DNA of 64,000 bases from Suilimivivens sp964393865 (GTDB lineage: Bacteria > Bacillota > Clostridia > Lachnospirales > Lachnospiraceae), in contig CAYMUW010000007.1 of NCBI GenBank assembly GCA_964393865.1, positions 1 to 64,000 on the forward strand. The letters run 5' to 3'. Position numbers and translations under genes: made by a program. Positions 25,486 through 35,073 of this stretch are shown piece by piece; the stretch's first letter is position 1, and the number at the start of each line of letters is the position of its first letter. Under the pieces are notes generated by a model that saw only the letters and a program-made list of their open reading frames with translations, had not been told where the DNA came from and searched no databases.

Positions 25486-26784
25486 TTAATTTTTCCAAAC
25501 ATTATTCTTGTAGAAATCTTCCAACGACTGGAGTCCTTCTTCAACGGGAGTTCCCAGATAAATGGAAACCATGGTATCATCAAATGCTGCACCTGCCTCT
25601 GTTGTAGCCAGTGATTCATTATAGAAACCAAATGTAGATTTTGCATTTCCGAATACATCCATTACATAGGAAAGCTGTGCGGGAGCTACGGAAGCATCAT
25701 ACTCAACTGTTGTTACAGGGATCTTTCCACCAACTTCAGCTGTATACTTCTGAGCCGTATCATCGGTAAAATATTTCATAAATGCGATTACCGCTTCGGG
25801 ATGCTTCGTAGATGCACTCATTGCCAAGCTGTCAGACTTAGCAATAACTCTGCCGTCTGTTCCAGGGAATGCGAACACGCCGCACTTCTCCTCGAAATCG
25901 GGGTTAGCACCATTGATCTGTGCGATTGCCCATGAACCCTGGATCAACATAGCTGCTTCTTCATTATAGAAGTTAGCTGTAGCAACATCATTGGTATCAC
26001 CTGCTGCCGTAGGCTGGAAATACTTAGAAATTTCAACCAGCTTGTTAGCTGCATTTACAACATTTTCATCTGTCCAGGAAGCTGTTCCTGCATCAAGCGC
26101 TGCGGTATCAACACCTTCACTGTCACACAGATAACCTGCTAACATGGACAAGCACCATGCGGTACCAGCGGAAATGGTAATCGGTGTATAACCTGCATCC
26201 TGCAGCTGCTGGCATGCGCTCAGCATTCCGTCCCAATCCGTAGGCATTTCACTAATACCTGCTGCTGCGAACATTTCTGTGTTATAGAATACACAGGCTG
26301 CTGCAATATTTAAAGGCACTGCGTAAATCTTACCGTCATAGGTCTGCTGTGAAAAAGCGCCCTCGCCGCCGTTAAAGGTATCCATCCAGCCGTCTGCCTT
26401 AAGATACTCTGTTAAATCAGCAGCTACACCGGGATCAACATAAACATCCAAATTCGGTCCGGGGCTGACGATAAAGCAGTCAGGGGTCTCACCTGCTGCA
26501 ACCAGCGCATTTAACTTCGGATAATACTCTTCCAAATTGGTGGTAACTACATTGACATGATAAACGCCTTCATAGTCTTTGTTAAATCTGTCTACTGTTT
26601 CCTTGTAACCCTTGGAAATCAGATCTTCCGTAGCCTCAAAATCATCCCAGAACATCCATGTGATTTCCTGCACTTCACCGTCCGATGATCCTGATGCGGA
26701 AGTTCCTGTACTTCCACCACATCCTACCAATAAGGATGCTGCCATTGCTACAGAAAGAATTAATGCTAATAATTTTTTCTTCAT
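25486..26784 (-). CDS. Extracellular sugar-binding lipoprotein
   Basis: 432 residues. The start MKKKLLALILSVAMAASLLVGCGG is a signal peptide with the lipobox LVGC (Cys at residue 22), followed by a Ser/Gly-rich linker. The mature part is a type I solute-binding protein of the CUT1 class (VTWMFWDDFEA-like start, NIAAACVFYNTEMFAAAGI, AAMLIQGSWAIAQI). Promoter-proximal gene of the importer, with its regulator divergently transcribed. The ligand is probably an oligosaccharide; which one is not visible. Confidence 0.93.
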   Translation of the reverse strand: MKKKLLALILSVAMAASLLVGCGGSTGTSASGSSDGEVQEITWMFWDDFEATEDLISKGYKETVDRFNKDYEGVYHVNVVTTNLEEYYPKLNALVAAGETPDCFIVSPGPNLDVYVDPGVAADLTEYLKADGWMDTFNGGEGAFSQQTYDGKIYAVPLNIAAACVFYNTEMFAAAGISEMPTDWDGMLSACQQLQDAGYTPITISAGTAWCLSMLAGYLCDSEGVDTAALDAGTASWTDENVVNAANKLVEISKYFQPTAAGDTNDVATANFYNEEAAMLIQGSWAIAQINGANPDFEEKCGVFAFPGTDGRVIAKSDSLAMSASTKHPEAVIAFMKYFTDDTAQKYTAEVGGKIPVTTVEYDASVAPAQLSYVMDVFGNAKSTFGFYNESLATTEAGAAFDDTMVSIYLGTPVEEGLQSLEDFYKNNVWKN

Positions 26785-27098
26785 ATGCTAACTCTACCTC
26801 CCTCGTCAATTTGTTGCATAGCAATTTGATAATCTAAGTATAACAACTCACGAACTTTCCTACTATTAAATAATTGCTGTTTAAGACTTAATTCTTGCTA
26901 TTTTATCTTTTCATTTTTTGTCATTTTTTTTAATTTTAGCATTTTTCCTCATTATGTAATGTAAGTTTTGCATAATCTTTATCCTTTTTTTCTTTTTAAT
27001 CTATACATTTTGCAAGTGAAATGCTAGAATATTTTTTATCACACAACATTATTTACTGAATTGCAAATAGCAATTTTCGCAATTTCCCGGAGGGCATT
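26785..27098. promoter_or_regulatory. Divergent promoter region between the sugar ABC operon and its AraC regulator
   Basis: About 310 bp of AT-rich sequence with no gene. It must hold promoters in both directions and probably the AraC binding sites; no clear cre box or direct repeat was found by eye. Confidence 0.55.
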
Positions 27099-27953
27099 AT
27101 GATCGAGACACTGAATGGCATTCAGGAAACCGTCAACTTTAAGAAGGATACCAACCTGAGACTGTATAACAATGATGAAGCAGAAAATTACCCCAAGCAC
27201 TGGCATGCGCCTCTGGAAATCATTATGCCTACCCAAAGCTCCTATGGAGCTGTCTGCAGCAATATTTCCTACGAGCTCCGCGAAGGTGATATTCTGATTA
27301 TCACTCCCGGCGTTATTCACAGTCTGGAAGCCCCTCCGGTGGGAAAGCGTTTTATCTTTCAGGCTGACTACTCCATTCTTCGCCACATTAAGGAACTGGA
27401 AAACACCTTATCTGCCATTGCACCTGCTTTTATGATTACCCCCGAAGATGCTCCCACCGCTCACGGGCACATTCAGCAATTGATGTATACCATTGCGGAT
27501 GAATATTTCTCTGATTCCCCCATGTCAGAGGCCTCCATCTATGCCAAGCTGATTGAAATTTTTGTCTGTCTTGGACGGGAATGCTCCCCAACCAAAAGCT
27601 TTCCCGCAACCACCTCCAAGCGAAAGGAATATACGGAAAAATTTCTGTTTATATGCGATTACATAAATGAGCACTGCACCGAAAATCTTTCTCTTGACGA
27701 TGCGGCACAGCTTGCCGGTTTCAGCAAATACCATTTCAGCCGGCTGTTCAAATGCTTTACCAATGTGTCTTTCTATAAGTATGTGAATCAAAAGCGAATT
27801 GCTTATGCGGAGAACCTGCTGATCGATCCGGCATTAAGCGTCACCGAAGTGGCGCTGCATTCCGGATTCGACAGCCTGTCCTCCTTCATCAGAATGTTTA
27901 AGATCATCAAAGGCGTTACGCCCACAGAATTCAAGAACATGTATGCACCTTAA
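27099..27953 (+). CDS. AraC-family transcriptional regulator with cupin domain
   Basis: 284 residues. The N-terminal half is a cupin (HWHAPLEIIMPTQ, GDILIITPGVIHSLEAP), with His residues for metal or ligand binding. The C-terminal AraC DNA-binding domain has two helix-turn-helix motifs (LSLDDAAQLAGFSKYHFSRLFKCF, and SVTEVALHSGFDSLSSFIRMFKIIKGVTPTEF). GGAGGG precedes the ATG by 6 nt. It probably activates the divergent sugar ABC operon in response to a sugar. Its 3' end overlaps the purA stop by 4 nt. Confidence 0.93.
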   Translation: MIETLNGIQETVNFKKDTNLRLYNNDEAENYPKHWHAPLEIIMPTQSSYGAVCSNISYELREGDILIITPGVIHSLEAPPVGKRFIFQADYSILRHIKELENTLSAIAPAFMITPEDAPTAHGHIQQLMYTIADEYFSDSPMSEASIYAKLIEIFVCLGRECSPTKSFPATTSKRKEYTEKFLFICDYINEHCTENLSLDDAAQLAGFSKYHFSRLFKCFTNVSFYKYVNQKRIAYAENLLIDPALSVTEVALHSGFDSLSSFIRMFKIIKGVTPTEFKNMYAP

Positions 27954-29248
27954 CAATCGGTTTTTAATGCACTCTTTCTATAAATAATGTCTTCTCTTCC
28001 CGGACCGTTGGATACCATTGTAATCGGGTAGCCGATCCGCTCTTCAATAAACTCAATATACTTTCTGCAGTTCTCCGGCAAATCCTCATATTCTTTGATT
28101 CCACGGATATCACATTTCCAGCCGGGCAGCTTTTTCAGCACCGGCTTTGCCTTTTCCAGCTTGCAGGTCACAGGAAAATCCGTGGTCACCTCTCCGTCAA
28201 TCTCATAGCCCACGCACACAGGAATTTCATCCAGATAGCCCAACACATCCAGCACGGTAAAGGCCACATCCGTTGTTCCCTGCAGACGGCAGCCGTACTT
28301 AGAAGCCACACAGTCAAACCATCCCATACGTCTAGGACGTCCTGTGGTAGCGCCATATTCTCCGCCGTCACCGCCTCTGTGGCGCAGCTCGTCAGCTTCT
28401 TCTCCGAAAATTTCCGATACAAATGCACCTGCTCCCACCGCGGAAGAGTATGCCTTACATACCGTAATAATCTGCTTGATCTCATAGGGCGGAAGCCCTG
28501 CACCGATGGCGCCGTAGGCTGCCAGCGTGGAGGATGAGGTCACCATGGGGTATATGCCATGATCGGGGTCCTTCAGGGTTCCAAGCTGCCCTTCCAGAAG
28601 AATGGTCTTTCCCTCCTTAAGCGCTTTGTCAAGATATACGGATACATCACATACAAAAGGCTCAATCATTTCCCTATATTCATGTAATGTAGCAAGCAGC
28701 TCGTCAGGATCGATCAGAGGCTTATGATACATGTGCTCTAATATAATATTTTTCTGCTCACATACTCTCTGTACCTTTTCTTTGAGCAGCTCCTCGTCAA
28801 AAAGCTCACTTACCTGAAAGCCAATCTTTGCATATTTATCGGAATAGAAAGGGGCAATTCCCGATTTGGTGGAACCGAAGGATTTTCCTCCCAGACGTTC
28901 CTCCTCGTACTGGTCCAACAAAATATGATAAGGCATAACCATCTGTGCACGGTCTGACACCAGAATCCTGGGCATCGGTACCCCCCTGTCGGTAATAGAC
29001 TTCACCTCATTCATCAGTACCGGAATATTCAGCGCCACACCGTTTCCGATAATGCTGGTGGTATGTCCGTAGAACACACCCGAAGGCAATGTGTGCAGTG
29101 CAAATTTCCCATAGTTATTCACGATGGTATGCCCTGCGTTGGCACCTCCCTGAAAACGAATGATAATATCCGCCTGTTCTGCCAGCATGTCTGTGATCTT
29201 GCCTTTTCCCTCGTCGCCCCAATTGGCTCCTACTACTGCTTTAACCAT
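27950..29248 (-). CDS. purA: Adenylosuccinate synthetase
   Basis: 432 residues, typical length. The GTP loop GANWGDEGKGK begins at residue 7, followed by IIRFQGGANAGHTIV. LLEGQLGTLKDPDHGIYPMVTSS and GATTGRPRRMGWFDCVA are further signatures. It makes adenylosuccinate from IMP and aspartate with GTP, the first step to AMP. AAGGAG is about 11 nt upstream of the ATG. A purR box or riboswitch was not recognised upstream. It overlaps the AraC gene tail by 4 nt. Confidence 0.96.
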   Translation of the reverse strand: MVKAVVGANWGDEGKGKITDMLAEQADIIIRFQGGANAGHTIVNNYGKFALHTLPSGVFYGHTTSIIGNGVALNIPVLMNEVKSITDRGVPMPRILVSDRAQMVMPYHILLDQYEEERLGGKSFGSTKSGIAPFYSDKYAKIGFQVSELFDEELLKEKVQRVCEQKNIILEHMYHKPLIDPDELLATLHEYREMIEPFVCDVSVYLDKALKEGKTILLEGQLGTLKDPDHGIYPMVTSSSTLAAYGAIGAGLPPYEIKQIITVCKAYSSAVGAGAFVSEIFGEEADELRHRGGDGGEYGATTGRPRRMGWFDCVASKYGCRLQGTTDVAFTVLDVLGYLDEIPVCVGYEIDGEVTTDFPVTCKLEKAKPVLKKLPGWKCDIRGIKEYEDLPENCRKYIEFIEERIGYPITMVSNGPGREDIIYRKSALKTDC

Positions 29249-29321
29249 TGAACCTTATGCTCCTTTCCCTCTTCACTCAGTAAATAATTGTAAAACCTGT
29301 AAGCCAGCCGTTTTTACATGC

Positions 29322-29353
29322 AAAAGAGCAGGTGTAAAAACCTGCTCCTTTTA
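29322..29353 (-). terminator. Terminator after the aryl-pyruvate operon
   Basis: AAAAGAGCAGGT pairs with ACCTGCTCCTTTT, with one bulged C and a short A-rich loop. It lies between the ACT protein gene and purA, so it likely ends the iorA-iorB-paaK-ACT operon. Confidence 0.7.
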
Positions 29354-29458
29354 CCAGCTTCTTACTTAGTGATTATACAGCATCTCAAATCATAAGTAAA
29401 ATCAATATTTATTATGAATAATATAACTCCACGTTATTTTTCACAAAATTACTTTCTT

Positions 29459-29881
29459 TTAGAAAACATCCCCTGCCTCGAAGAAACGTGCTCCCGTCTC
29501 TCTTAACACTTTTTCCGCCTTTTCCGGATCTGAAGGTTTAATGGCAATAGCCGCCTCATCCGTTCGCGTACAGAGGGCATACATATACTCAATGTTAATC
29601 CCCGACTGATAAAGTGTATGAACCACCTGCTGCAGGGCTCCCACCTGATGGGGAAGCGTTACCGCAACGATCTGATTTAAGGTAGCGGAAAAACCATCAC
29701 GCATTAAAACTTCCCGTCCCTTTTCAGGATCATTAACCAGAAGCCTGAGCATTCCGTAATCGCTGGTGTCTGCCAGACTTAACGAAATGATATTAATTTG
29801 CTCTTCCTTTAATAGATTCAGCACATCCTCAAGACGTCCCGCCCTGTTTTCCAAAAATACCGATAACTGTCTAATAGCCAT
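29459..29881 (-). CDS. Tandem ACT-domain protein
   Basis: 140 residues made of two ACT domains: the first starts IRQLSVFLENRAGRLEDVL, the second VAVTLPHQVGALQQVVHTL. ACT domains bind amino acids and regulate enzymes. It lies 15 nt after paaK, an arrangement seen repeatedly with phenylacetate-CoA ligase in anaerobes, so it probably senses an aromatic amino acid or aryl-acid and adjusts the pathway. AAGGAG is about 6 nt upstream. Confidence 0.88.
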   Translation of the reverse strand: MAIRQLSVFLENRAGRLEDVLNLLKEEQINIISLSLADTSDYGMLRLLVNDPEKGREVLMRDGFSATLNQIVAVTLPHQVGALQQVVHTLYQSGINIEYMYALCTRTDEAAIAIKPSDPEKAEKVLRETGARFFEAGDVF

Positions 29882-29896
29882 ATTTTACGCTCCTTT

Positions 29897-31195
29897 CTAC
29901 ACCAGTTTTCTCTTATCAATCACCCGGACAGCCTTGCCCATGCTTCTTTCAATGGTCTTAGGCTCAACCAGCTTTACCTTTACCGTCAGACCGATAGCCG
30001 TCTGAATCGCATGCGCAATCTGCTTGGTCAGATTTTCAAGCTCTCTGATCTCATCAGAGAAAAATCTCTCCTCAACCTCCACCTGAACCTCAAGAGTATC
30101 CAGATTATTCACACGGTCTACAATCATTAAATAATGAGGTGTAGTTCCGCCCATTTCCAAAAGTGCAGCCTCCACCTGTGACGGAAATACATTTATGCCG
30201 CGGATAATCAGCATATCATCGGAACGTCCCTTAAAGCGGCTGATCCTTGCAAGTGTTCTTCCGCATTCGCATTTTGCATAATCAATACTTGTAAGATCCT
30301 TGGTACGATAGCGGATCAGCGGCAGTCCTTCCTTGGTCAGCGTGGTAAATACCAGCTCACCCGTCTGCCCCGGCTCAATAGGCTGCAATGTGTCAGGATC
30401 AATAATTTCAGGCAGGAAATGATCCTCATATACATGAAGCCCCTTATGATATTCGCAGTCACATGCCACGCCCGGTCCCATAACCTCAGACAACCCGTAA
30501 ATGTCATGGGCGTGAATATGAAGTTTCTCCTCGATCTGAAGACGCATCTGCTCTGTCCATGGTTCCGCTCCGCAGATCGCCGCTTTCAGCTTAATGTTGG
30601 GGATGTCCCCATTGGCCTCCAAAGTTTCCGCAATATGTAAGAGATAGGAGGGCGTACAGGCAATAGCCGTCACCCCAAAGTCCTTCATCATTGTGGTCAG
30701 CTTTTTGGTATTTCCGGTTGACATAGGCACCACTGTAGCGCCCAAATACTCTGCACCATAATGAGCTCCCAGGCCTCCGGTAAACAGCCCGTACCCATAT
30801 GCCACCTGAATGGTATCTCCTCTGGTTACATCTGCCTGTGCCAGCGCTCTGGCCACACATTCAGCCCAGATGTCAATATCCTTTCTGGTATATCCCACCA
30901 CCGTTGCCTTTCCTGTGGTTCCGCTGGACGCATGAATACGCACGATTTCCGACTGAGGTGCCGCAAAAAGTCCAAAAGGATAAGTATCTCTCAAATCATC
31001 CTTGGTGGTATAAGGAAGCTTATCAATGTCCTCAATCCCCCGTATATCCCCTGGCTCAATACCTGCCTCCTGCATTTTTTTGCGGTAATACTCCACATTG
31101 TGATAAACCCTGTTTACCACCTTTACAAGTCGTTTGCTCTGCAAATCCGCAAGCTCATCCCTGCTCATACATTCCTTTGTTTCATTCCAAATCAC
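29897..31195 (-). CDS. paaK: Phenylacetate-CoA ligase
   Basis: 432 residues of the adenylate-forming family. The AMP-binding loop IHASSGTTGKATVVGYT lies near residues 88-105, the A5-type motif YGLSEVMGPG near 230, and RYRTKDL near 310. A C-terminal FKGRSDDMLIIRGINVFPSQVEAALL is the PaaK signature. It activates aryl-acetates to CoA thioesters. GTG at 31195 has GGAGGG 7 nt upstream and gives the family N-terminus, so it is chosen. It lies in a probable operon with indolepyruvate oxidoreductase. Confidence 0.93.
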   Translation of the reverse strand: MIWNETKECMSRDELADLQSKRLVKVVNRVYHNVEYYRKKMQEAGIEPGDIRGIEDIDKLPYTTKDDLRDTYPFGLFAAPQSEIVRIHASSGTTGKATVVGYTRKDIDIWAECVARALAQADVTRGDTIQVAYGYGLFTGGLGAHYGAEYLGATVVPMSTGNTKKLTTMMKDFGVTAIACTPSYLLHIAETLEANGDIPNIKLKAAICGAEPWTEQMRLQIEEKLHIHAHDIYGLSEVMGPGVACDCEYHKGLHVYEDHFLPEIIDPDTLQPIEPGQTGELVFTTLTKEGLPLIRYRTKDLTSIDYAKCECGRTLARISRFKGRSDDMLIIRGINVFPSQVEAALLEMGGTTPHYLMIVDRVNNLDTLEVQVEVEERFFSDEIRELENLTKQIAHAIQTAIGLTVKVKLVEPKTIERSMGKAVRVIDKRKLV

Positions 31196-31229
31196 TTGGT
31201 AACCCTCCGTTTCACTTTATAGCTTATTA

Positions 31230-31799
31230 TTACAGTACATACCCCTCTTCAAATGCCTTCTTATTGATTTCCACCGTCTTAGGCGGCACCGTTTCTTCAA
31301 TTATCTTAATCCATTCTTCCTTTGCAAAATCCATTCTCTTTGCAGCCACACCGATGATTACTGTATTGAATACTCTTGCATTTCCGATTTGAAGCGCCAC
31401 CCCCTGCGCATCCACGGATACCACATTGTACTTTTTCTTAAGATTCTCAATAATATTTTCGGGATATTCAGCTGCGCCGATGGCTACCGGCATGGGGTCC
31501 ATTCTCTGATCATTGACAATAATCACTCCGTCCTTTTTCAGGAAATGTGCATACCGAAGCGCTTCCAGCCTCTCAAAGGCAATCAGCACATCCGCACAGC
31601 CTTCTTCTACAATCGGCTCGGCCACCTTATCTCCATAGCGCACATAAGTAACCACGCTGCCTCCACGCTGCGCCATACCATGTACCTCTGAAATCTTTAC
31701 ATCATAGCCTGCCTGCCTTGTTATTCCACCTAAAATCCGGCTAGTGAGCAGGGTTCCCTGTCCACCCACACCTACGATCATAATATTTTTCGTTTCCAT
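31230..31799 (-). CDS. iorB: Indolepyruvate ferredoxin oxidoreductase, beta subunit
   Basis: 189 residues of the gamma/POR-C type 2-oxoacid oxidoreductase domain: GVGGQGTLLTSRILGGI, then ISEVHGMAQRGGSVVTYVRYG, the core of IorB. It works with IorA to oxidise aryl-pyruvates to aryl-acetyl-CoA, reducing ferredoxin. AGGAGG is 8 nt upstream and the gene lies 12 nt after iorA. Confidence 0.93.
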   Translation of the reverse strand: METKNIMIVGVGGQGTLLTSRILGGITRQAGYDVKISEVHGMAQRGGSVVTYVRYGDKVAEPIVEEGCADVLIAFERLEALRYAHFLKKDGVIIVNDQRMDPMPVAIGAAEYPENIIENLKKKYNVVSVDAQGVALQIGNARVFNTVIIGVAAKRMDFAKEEWIKIIEETVPPKTVEINKKAFEEGYVL

Positions 31800-31811
31800 C
31801 TATGCGCCCTC

Positions 31812-33572
31812 CTACTTGTTTTCCAAAAGACTAATGGCACCGAATTTACAGTTGCTCATACACAGTCCGCATCCGTTGCACATTACAGCATCAATCTCTG
31901 CTGTTCCGCCCTCTGCTCTGTGGACGGCCGGACAGCCCGCAACCAGACACATGCCGCACTTTTTACACTTTTCAGGGTCTACCACACATTTTCCCTTGGG
32001 CACAAAGGTTTTCAGCAGCGCACACTGGGATTTGGTAATAATCACAGACACCTCTTCTCTTTGCGTTTCCTGCTTTACCAGCTTCTCAAGCCCTTCAATG
32101 TCAAAGGCATCCACCTCATATACATGCTCAATCCCCATGGCCTTGCAAAGCTTGTAAAGATTAATCATATAAGTGGTGTCGCCCATCAAAGTCTTTCCCG
32201 TAGCCGCATGATCCTGATGCCCCGTCATTCCCGTTGTGGAATTGTCCAGAATAATGACCGTACCCGCAGCCTTGTTATAGACCATATTCATCAGGGAATT
32301 CACGCCGGTATGTAAAAAGGTGGAATCTCCGATTACTGCCACCCAATTCTTCACATAATCCCTGCCTTTCGCCTTCTCCATTCCGTGAAGGTTGGAAATG
32401 CTGGCTCCCATACACACCGTAGTGTCCACGACCGAAAGAGGGGCTACCGCTCCCAAGGTATAGCATCCGATATCTCCGGCCGCATGAATTTTCAGCTTTT
32501 TCAGTACGGAGTACACACTTCTGTGAGGACATCCGGGGCAAAGAATGGGAGGTCTTGCCGGCACCTGCGCAGGCGTATCAATCACGAGTTCCTGGCCCAA
32601 AATGGCTCTTCTCAGCATATTGGCGCTGTACTCTCCCTGTACTGTAAAGATTTCCTTTCCGACTGCTTTGATTCCCCATGACTTCACCTGCTCTTCAATC
32701 ACGGGCTCAAGTTCCTCCAAAATATACAGAGTATCCACCTTGGAAGCAAACTCCTCTATCAGCTTTCTGGGAAGGGGATGAACCAATCCCAGCTTCAAAA
32801 CCGATGCATTGGGCAGAACTTCCTTTACATACTGATAAGGGATGCCGCTGGTAATCACGCCGATTTGGGTATCCTTGTATTCCACTTTATTGATATCCAT
32901 CGTGCAGGCATCCTCCGCCATCCGTTTCAGGCGTTCTTCCACCACAATGTGACGTTTAATGGCATTACCCGGCATCATAACATTCTTTGCAATATTCTTC
33001 TCGTAGGGCCTATCCTCTACCGCTGCTCTCTCCTCCAGATGTACCAGGCCTTGCGAGTGCGCCAGTCTGGTGGTTTCCCGAACCATGACAGGGGTATCAT
33101 ACTCCTCAGAAAGCTCAAAAGCACGTTTCATAAATACCCTTGCTTCTTCGCTGTCCGACGGTTCAATTACCGGCACCATAGCTGCCCTTGCCACCATACG
33201 TGAATCCTGCTCGTTCTGGGAGCTGTATATTCCCGGATCATCCGCTGCAACCAGCACCAAACCGCCGTTCACACCGCTGTAGGCAATGGTGAACAAAGGA
33301 TCGGACGCCACGTTTACGCCTACATGCTTCATGGAAACCAGTGCACGCACACCGCTTATGGATGCACCGATTGCCACCTCCATTGCCACCTTTTCATTGG
33401 GCGACCACTCTGCATACACCTCATCCTTGTATTTCACCAGATTTTCGCTGATTTCCGTACTGGGAGTTCCCGGATAAGCCGCCGACACCTTTACTCCTGC
33501 TTCATATGCGCCTCTTGCAAGTGCCGCATTGCCAAGCATCATTACTGTAGTTCCCGCACATTCTTTACTCAA
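31812..33572 (-). CDS. iorA: Indolepyruvate ferredoxin oxidoreductase, alpha subunit
   Basis: 586 residues. The pyrimidine and TPP domains run through AYPGTPSTEISE near residue 33 and GDIGCYTLGAVAPL, VCMGASISNLHGMEKAKG and VAVIGDSTFLHTGVNSL. The C-terminal ferredoxin domain has two cysteine clusters, CKKCGMCLVAGCP and CNGCGLCMSNC. It decarboxylates aryl-pyruvates with TPP. The start is TTG at 33572, with AGGTGG 7 nt upstream; no in-frame ATG occurs until residue 11. First gene of the operon. Confidence 0.94.
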   Translation of the reverse strand: MSKECAGTTVMMLGNAALARGAYEAGVKVSAAYPGTPSTEISENLVKYKDEVYAEWSPNEKVAMEVAIGASISGVRALVSMKHVGVNVASDPLFTIAYSGVNGGLVLVAADDPGIYSSQNEQDSRMVARAAMVPVIEPSDSEEARVFMKRAFELSEEYDTPVMVRETTRLAHSQGLVHLEERAAVEDRPYEKNIAKNVMMPGNAIKRHIVVEERLKRMAEDACTMDINKVEYKDTQIGVITSGIPYQYVKEVLPNASVLKLGLVHPLPRKLIEEFASKVDTLYILEELEPVIEEQVKSWGIKAVGKEIFTVQGEYSANMLRRAILGQELVIDTPAQVPARPPILCPGCPHRSVYSVLKKLKIHAAGDIGCYTLGAVAPLSVVDTTVCMGASISNLHGMEKAKGRDYVKNWVAVIGDSTFLHTGVNSLMNMVYNKAAGTVIILDNSTTGMTGHQDHAATGKTLMGDTTYMINLYKLCKAMGIEHVYEVDAFDIEGLEKLVKQETQREEVSVIITKSQCALLKTFVPKGKCVVDPEKCKKCGMCLVAGCPAVHRAEGGTAEIDAVMCNGCGLCMSNCKFGAISLLENK

Positions 33573-33839
33573 AACTTTTCCACCTTTCGTATCTTACTGT
33601 AGCAGATCCTTACGAAGCTTGTATACTTGTCCGGACAGTCTTATGATATCCCGCTTTGCAATGATCTGCTTTACTTCGATTCAACTTATATTTTCATTAT
33701 CATATCATAAGTCAGGCTTATTGGAAAATATTTTCGTTTAATCTTTCTTCCTTTGCATGACTATGATAAAATGTGGTTAGCTTAAAAATGATAATATTTT
33801 AAAATTATAAATTGTAATAGTCTCGGGGTGAATAAAGAT

Positions 33840-34328
33840 ATGTCAAAACAAACAAAACCGGAAAAATCCATAGAAGCATCGCGCACAGAACAGATTCATC
33901 TGCTCCGCTACGAGGATATTAACGGAGAAAACAGGCTCTTTGGCGGCAAGCTGGTGTCATGGATTGATGAAGTTGCCGGTACGGTTGCCAAACGTCATGC
34001 CGGTATCAGGGTAACAACCGCTTCCATTGATAATCTGCAGTTTAAAAATCCCGCTTTTCTGGATGAATTAATCGTCATCATCGGATACATCACTTACGTG
34101 GGGAATACCTCCATGGAAGTTCGGGTAGACACCTATATCGAATCCTCCGAGGGCATACGCCGTCCCATTAACCGCGCCTATCTGACCGTAGTAGCATTGG
34201 ATGAAAACGACCGCCCCTGCCCAATCCCTTACAGCATCAAGATTGAAACAGAAGCCCAGAAATACGAATGGGAATCGGCTCTTAAGAGAATTGAGCTCAG
34301 GAAGAAGCGCCGGGATGAGGGGTATTGA
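33840..34328 (+). CDS. Acyl-CoA thioesterase (hotdog fold)
   Basis: 162 residues of the YciA/acyl-CoA thioesterase group: NRLFGGKLVSWIDEVAGTVAKRHAG near residues 30-55, with the HotDog helix Asp and NPAFLDELIVIIGYITYVGNTSMEVRV. Hydrolyses acyl-CoA esters to free acids. ATG at 33840 is preferred to GTG at 33828 because GGGG lies about 11 nt before the ATG. Divergent from the IorA operon, which makes aryl-acyl-CoA, but a functional link is only inferred. Confidence 0.85.
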   Translation: MSKQTKPEKSIEASRTEQIHLLRYEDINGENRLFGGKLVSWIDEVAGTVAKRHAGIRVTTASIDNLQFKNPAFLDELIVIIGYITYVGNTSMEVRVDTYIESSEGIRRPINRAYLTVVALDENDRPCPIPYSIKIETEAQKYEWESALKRIELRKKRRDEGY

Positions 34329-34451
34329 AACCGATACCTGTCGGCTTAAGTCACATTTCCCGCTCAAATTCCTCCACCGAGGTTACTCTTGCTGCCAGCT
34401 TTATCCATCTATGAAGCAGTACTTCATTTTTCTCTTTCATAATCCGGTCTT

Positions 34452-34859
34452 TCAGCTTCTCTGAAACATACCGGTGTCCTTAAGCCTCCTCACCTCTACA
34501 ATGTGAAGCTGATAATTAGACACTTTCTTTCTCAGGCTTTCCGGTATGTCCGTAAAGTCCAACAGTCCATGCAGGTCTCTGGCTCCGTCCCATTCCTGTT
34601 CCCCATAATAAAGCACAAATGTGACGGTAGGAAAAAGTCTGCTGTCCTTCTTAAACCCGTATAAATATTCTCCGGCGCTTAAACCCTTGCCATCTCTTCG
34701 AACCTTTTTCCTTATTTTGGCTGCCTGTTTCTCATACTTTCCCGCATCATAACACATAACTCTGAGCACCAGAGAATAATCAATTTCTTCCTGATTTTCA
34801 ATTGTAATTGGGTAAATAAAAGCATTGATTTCCTGAAATTCTCTGATTTCTGCGGTCAC
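34452..34859 (-). pseudogene. Decayed Rpn-type nuclease fragment
   Basis: 135 codons with the middle and late part of an Rpn/PD-(D/E)XK protein: IENQEEIDYSLVLRVMCYDA, then FPTVTFVLYYGEQEWDGAR and LLDFTDIPESLRKKVSNYQ. The N-terminal core with the first catalytic Asp is missing and there is no ribosome site. Downstream, another frame holds helical residues that could continue the protein, suggesting a frameshift. The intact relative is at 17160-18095. Confidence 0.6.
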
Positions 34860-35073
34860 CCGAAAGGGCTTCCATAACAGAAGAAAGAAGGCATAACGCC
34901 TGAATGAATAGAAATGTTCTATGCTTTGTTATCATGTTATCATATTAAGCAATCAGATGCAAGTGTTATGTTTGGTATTTTGTACACTTTTGAACTTTAA
35001 TAGATTATTATGCTATGAAATTCGTCATTGACATACATTGAGATTTTGTAAGTCAATGATCTCCTGCTTTTTA

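Noticed and set aside
29249..29458. Purine riboswitch before purA
   Set aside because: No purine-riboswitch core motif; the only structure is the terminator of the upstream operon.
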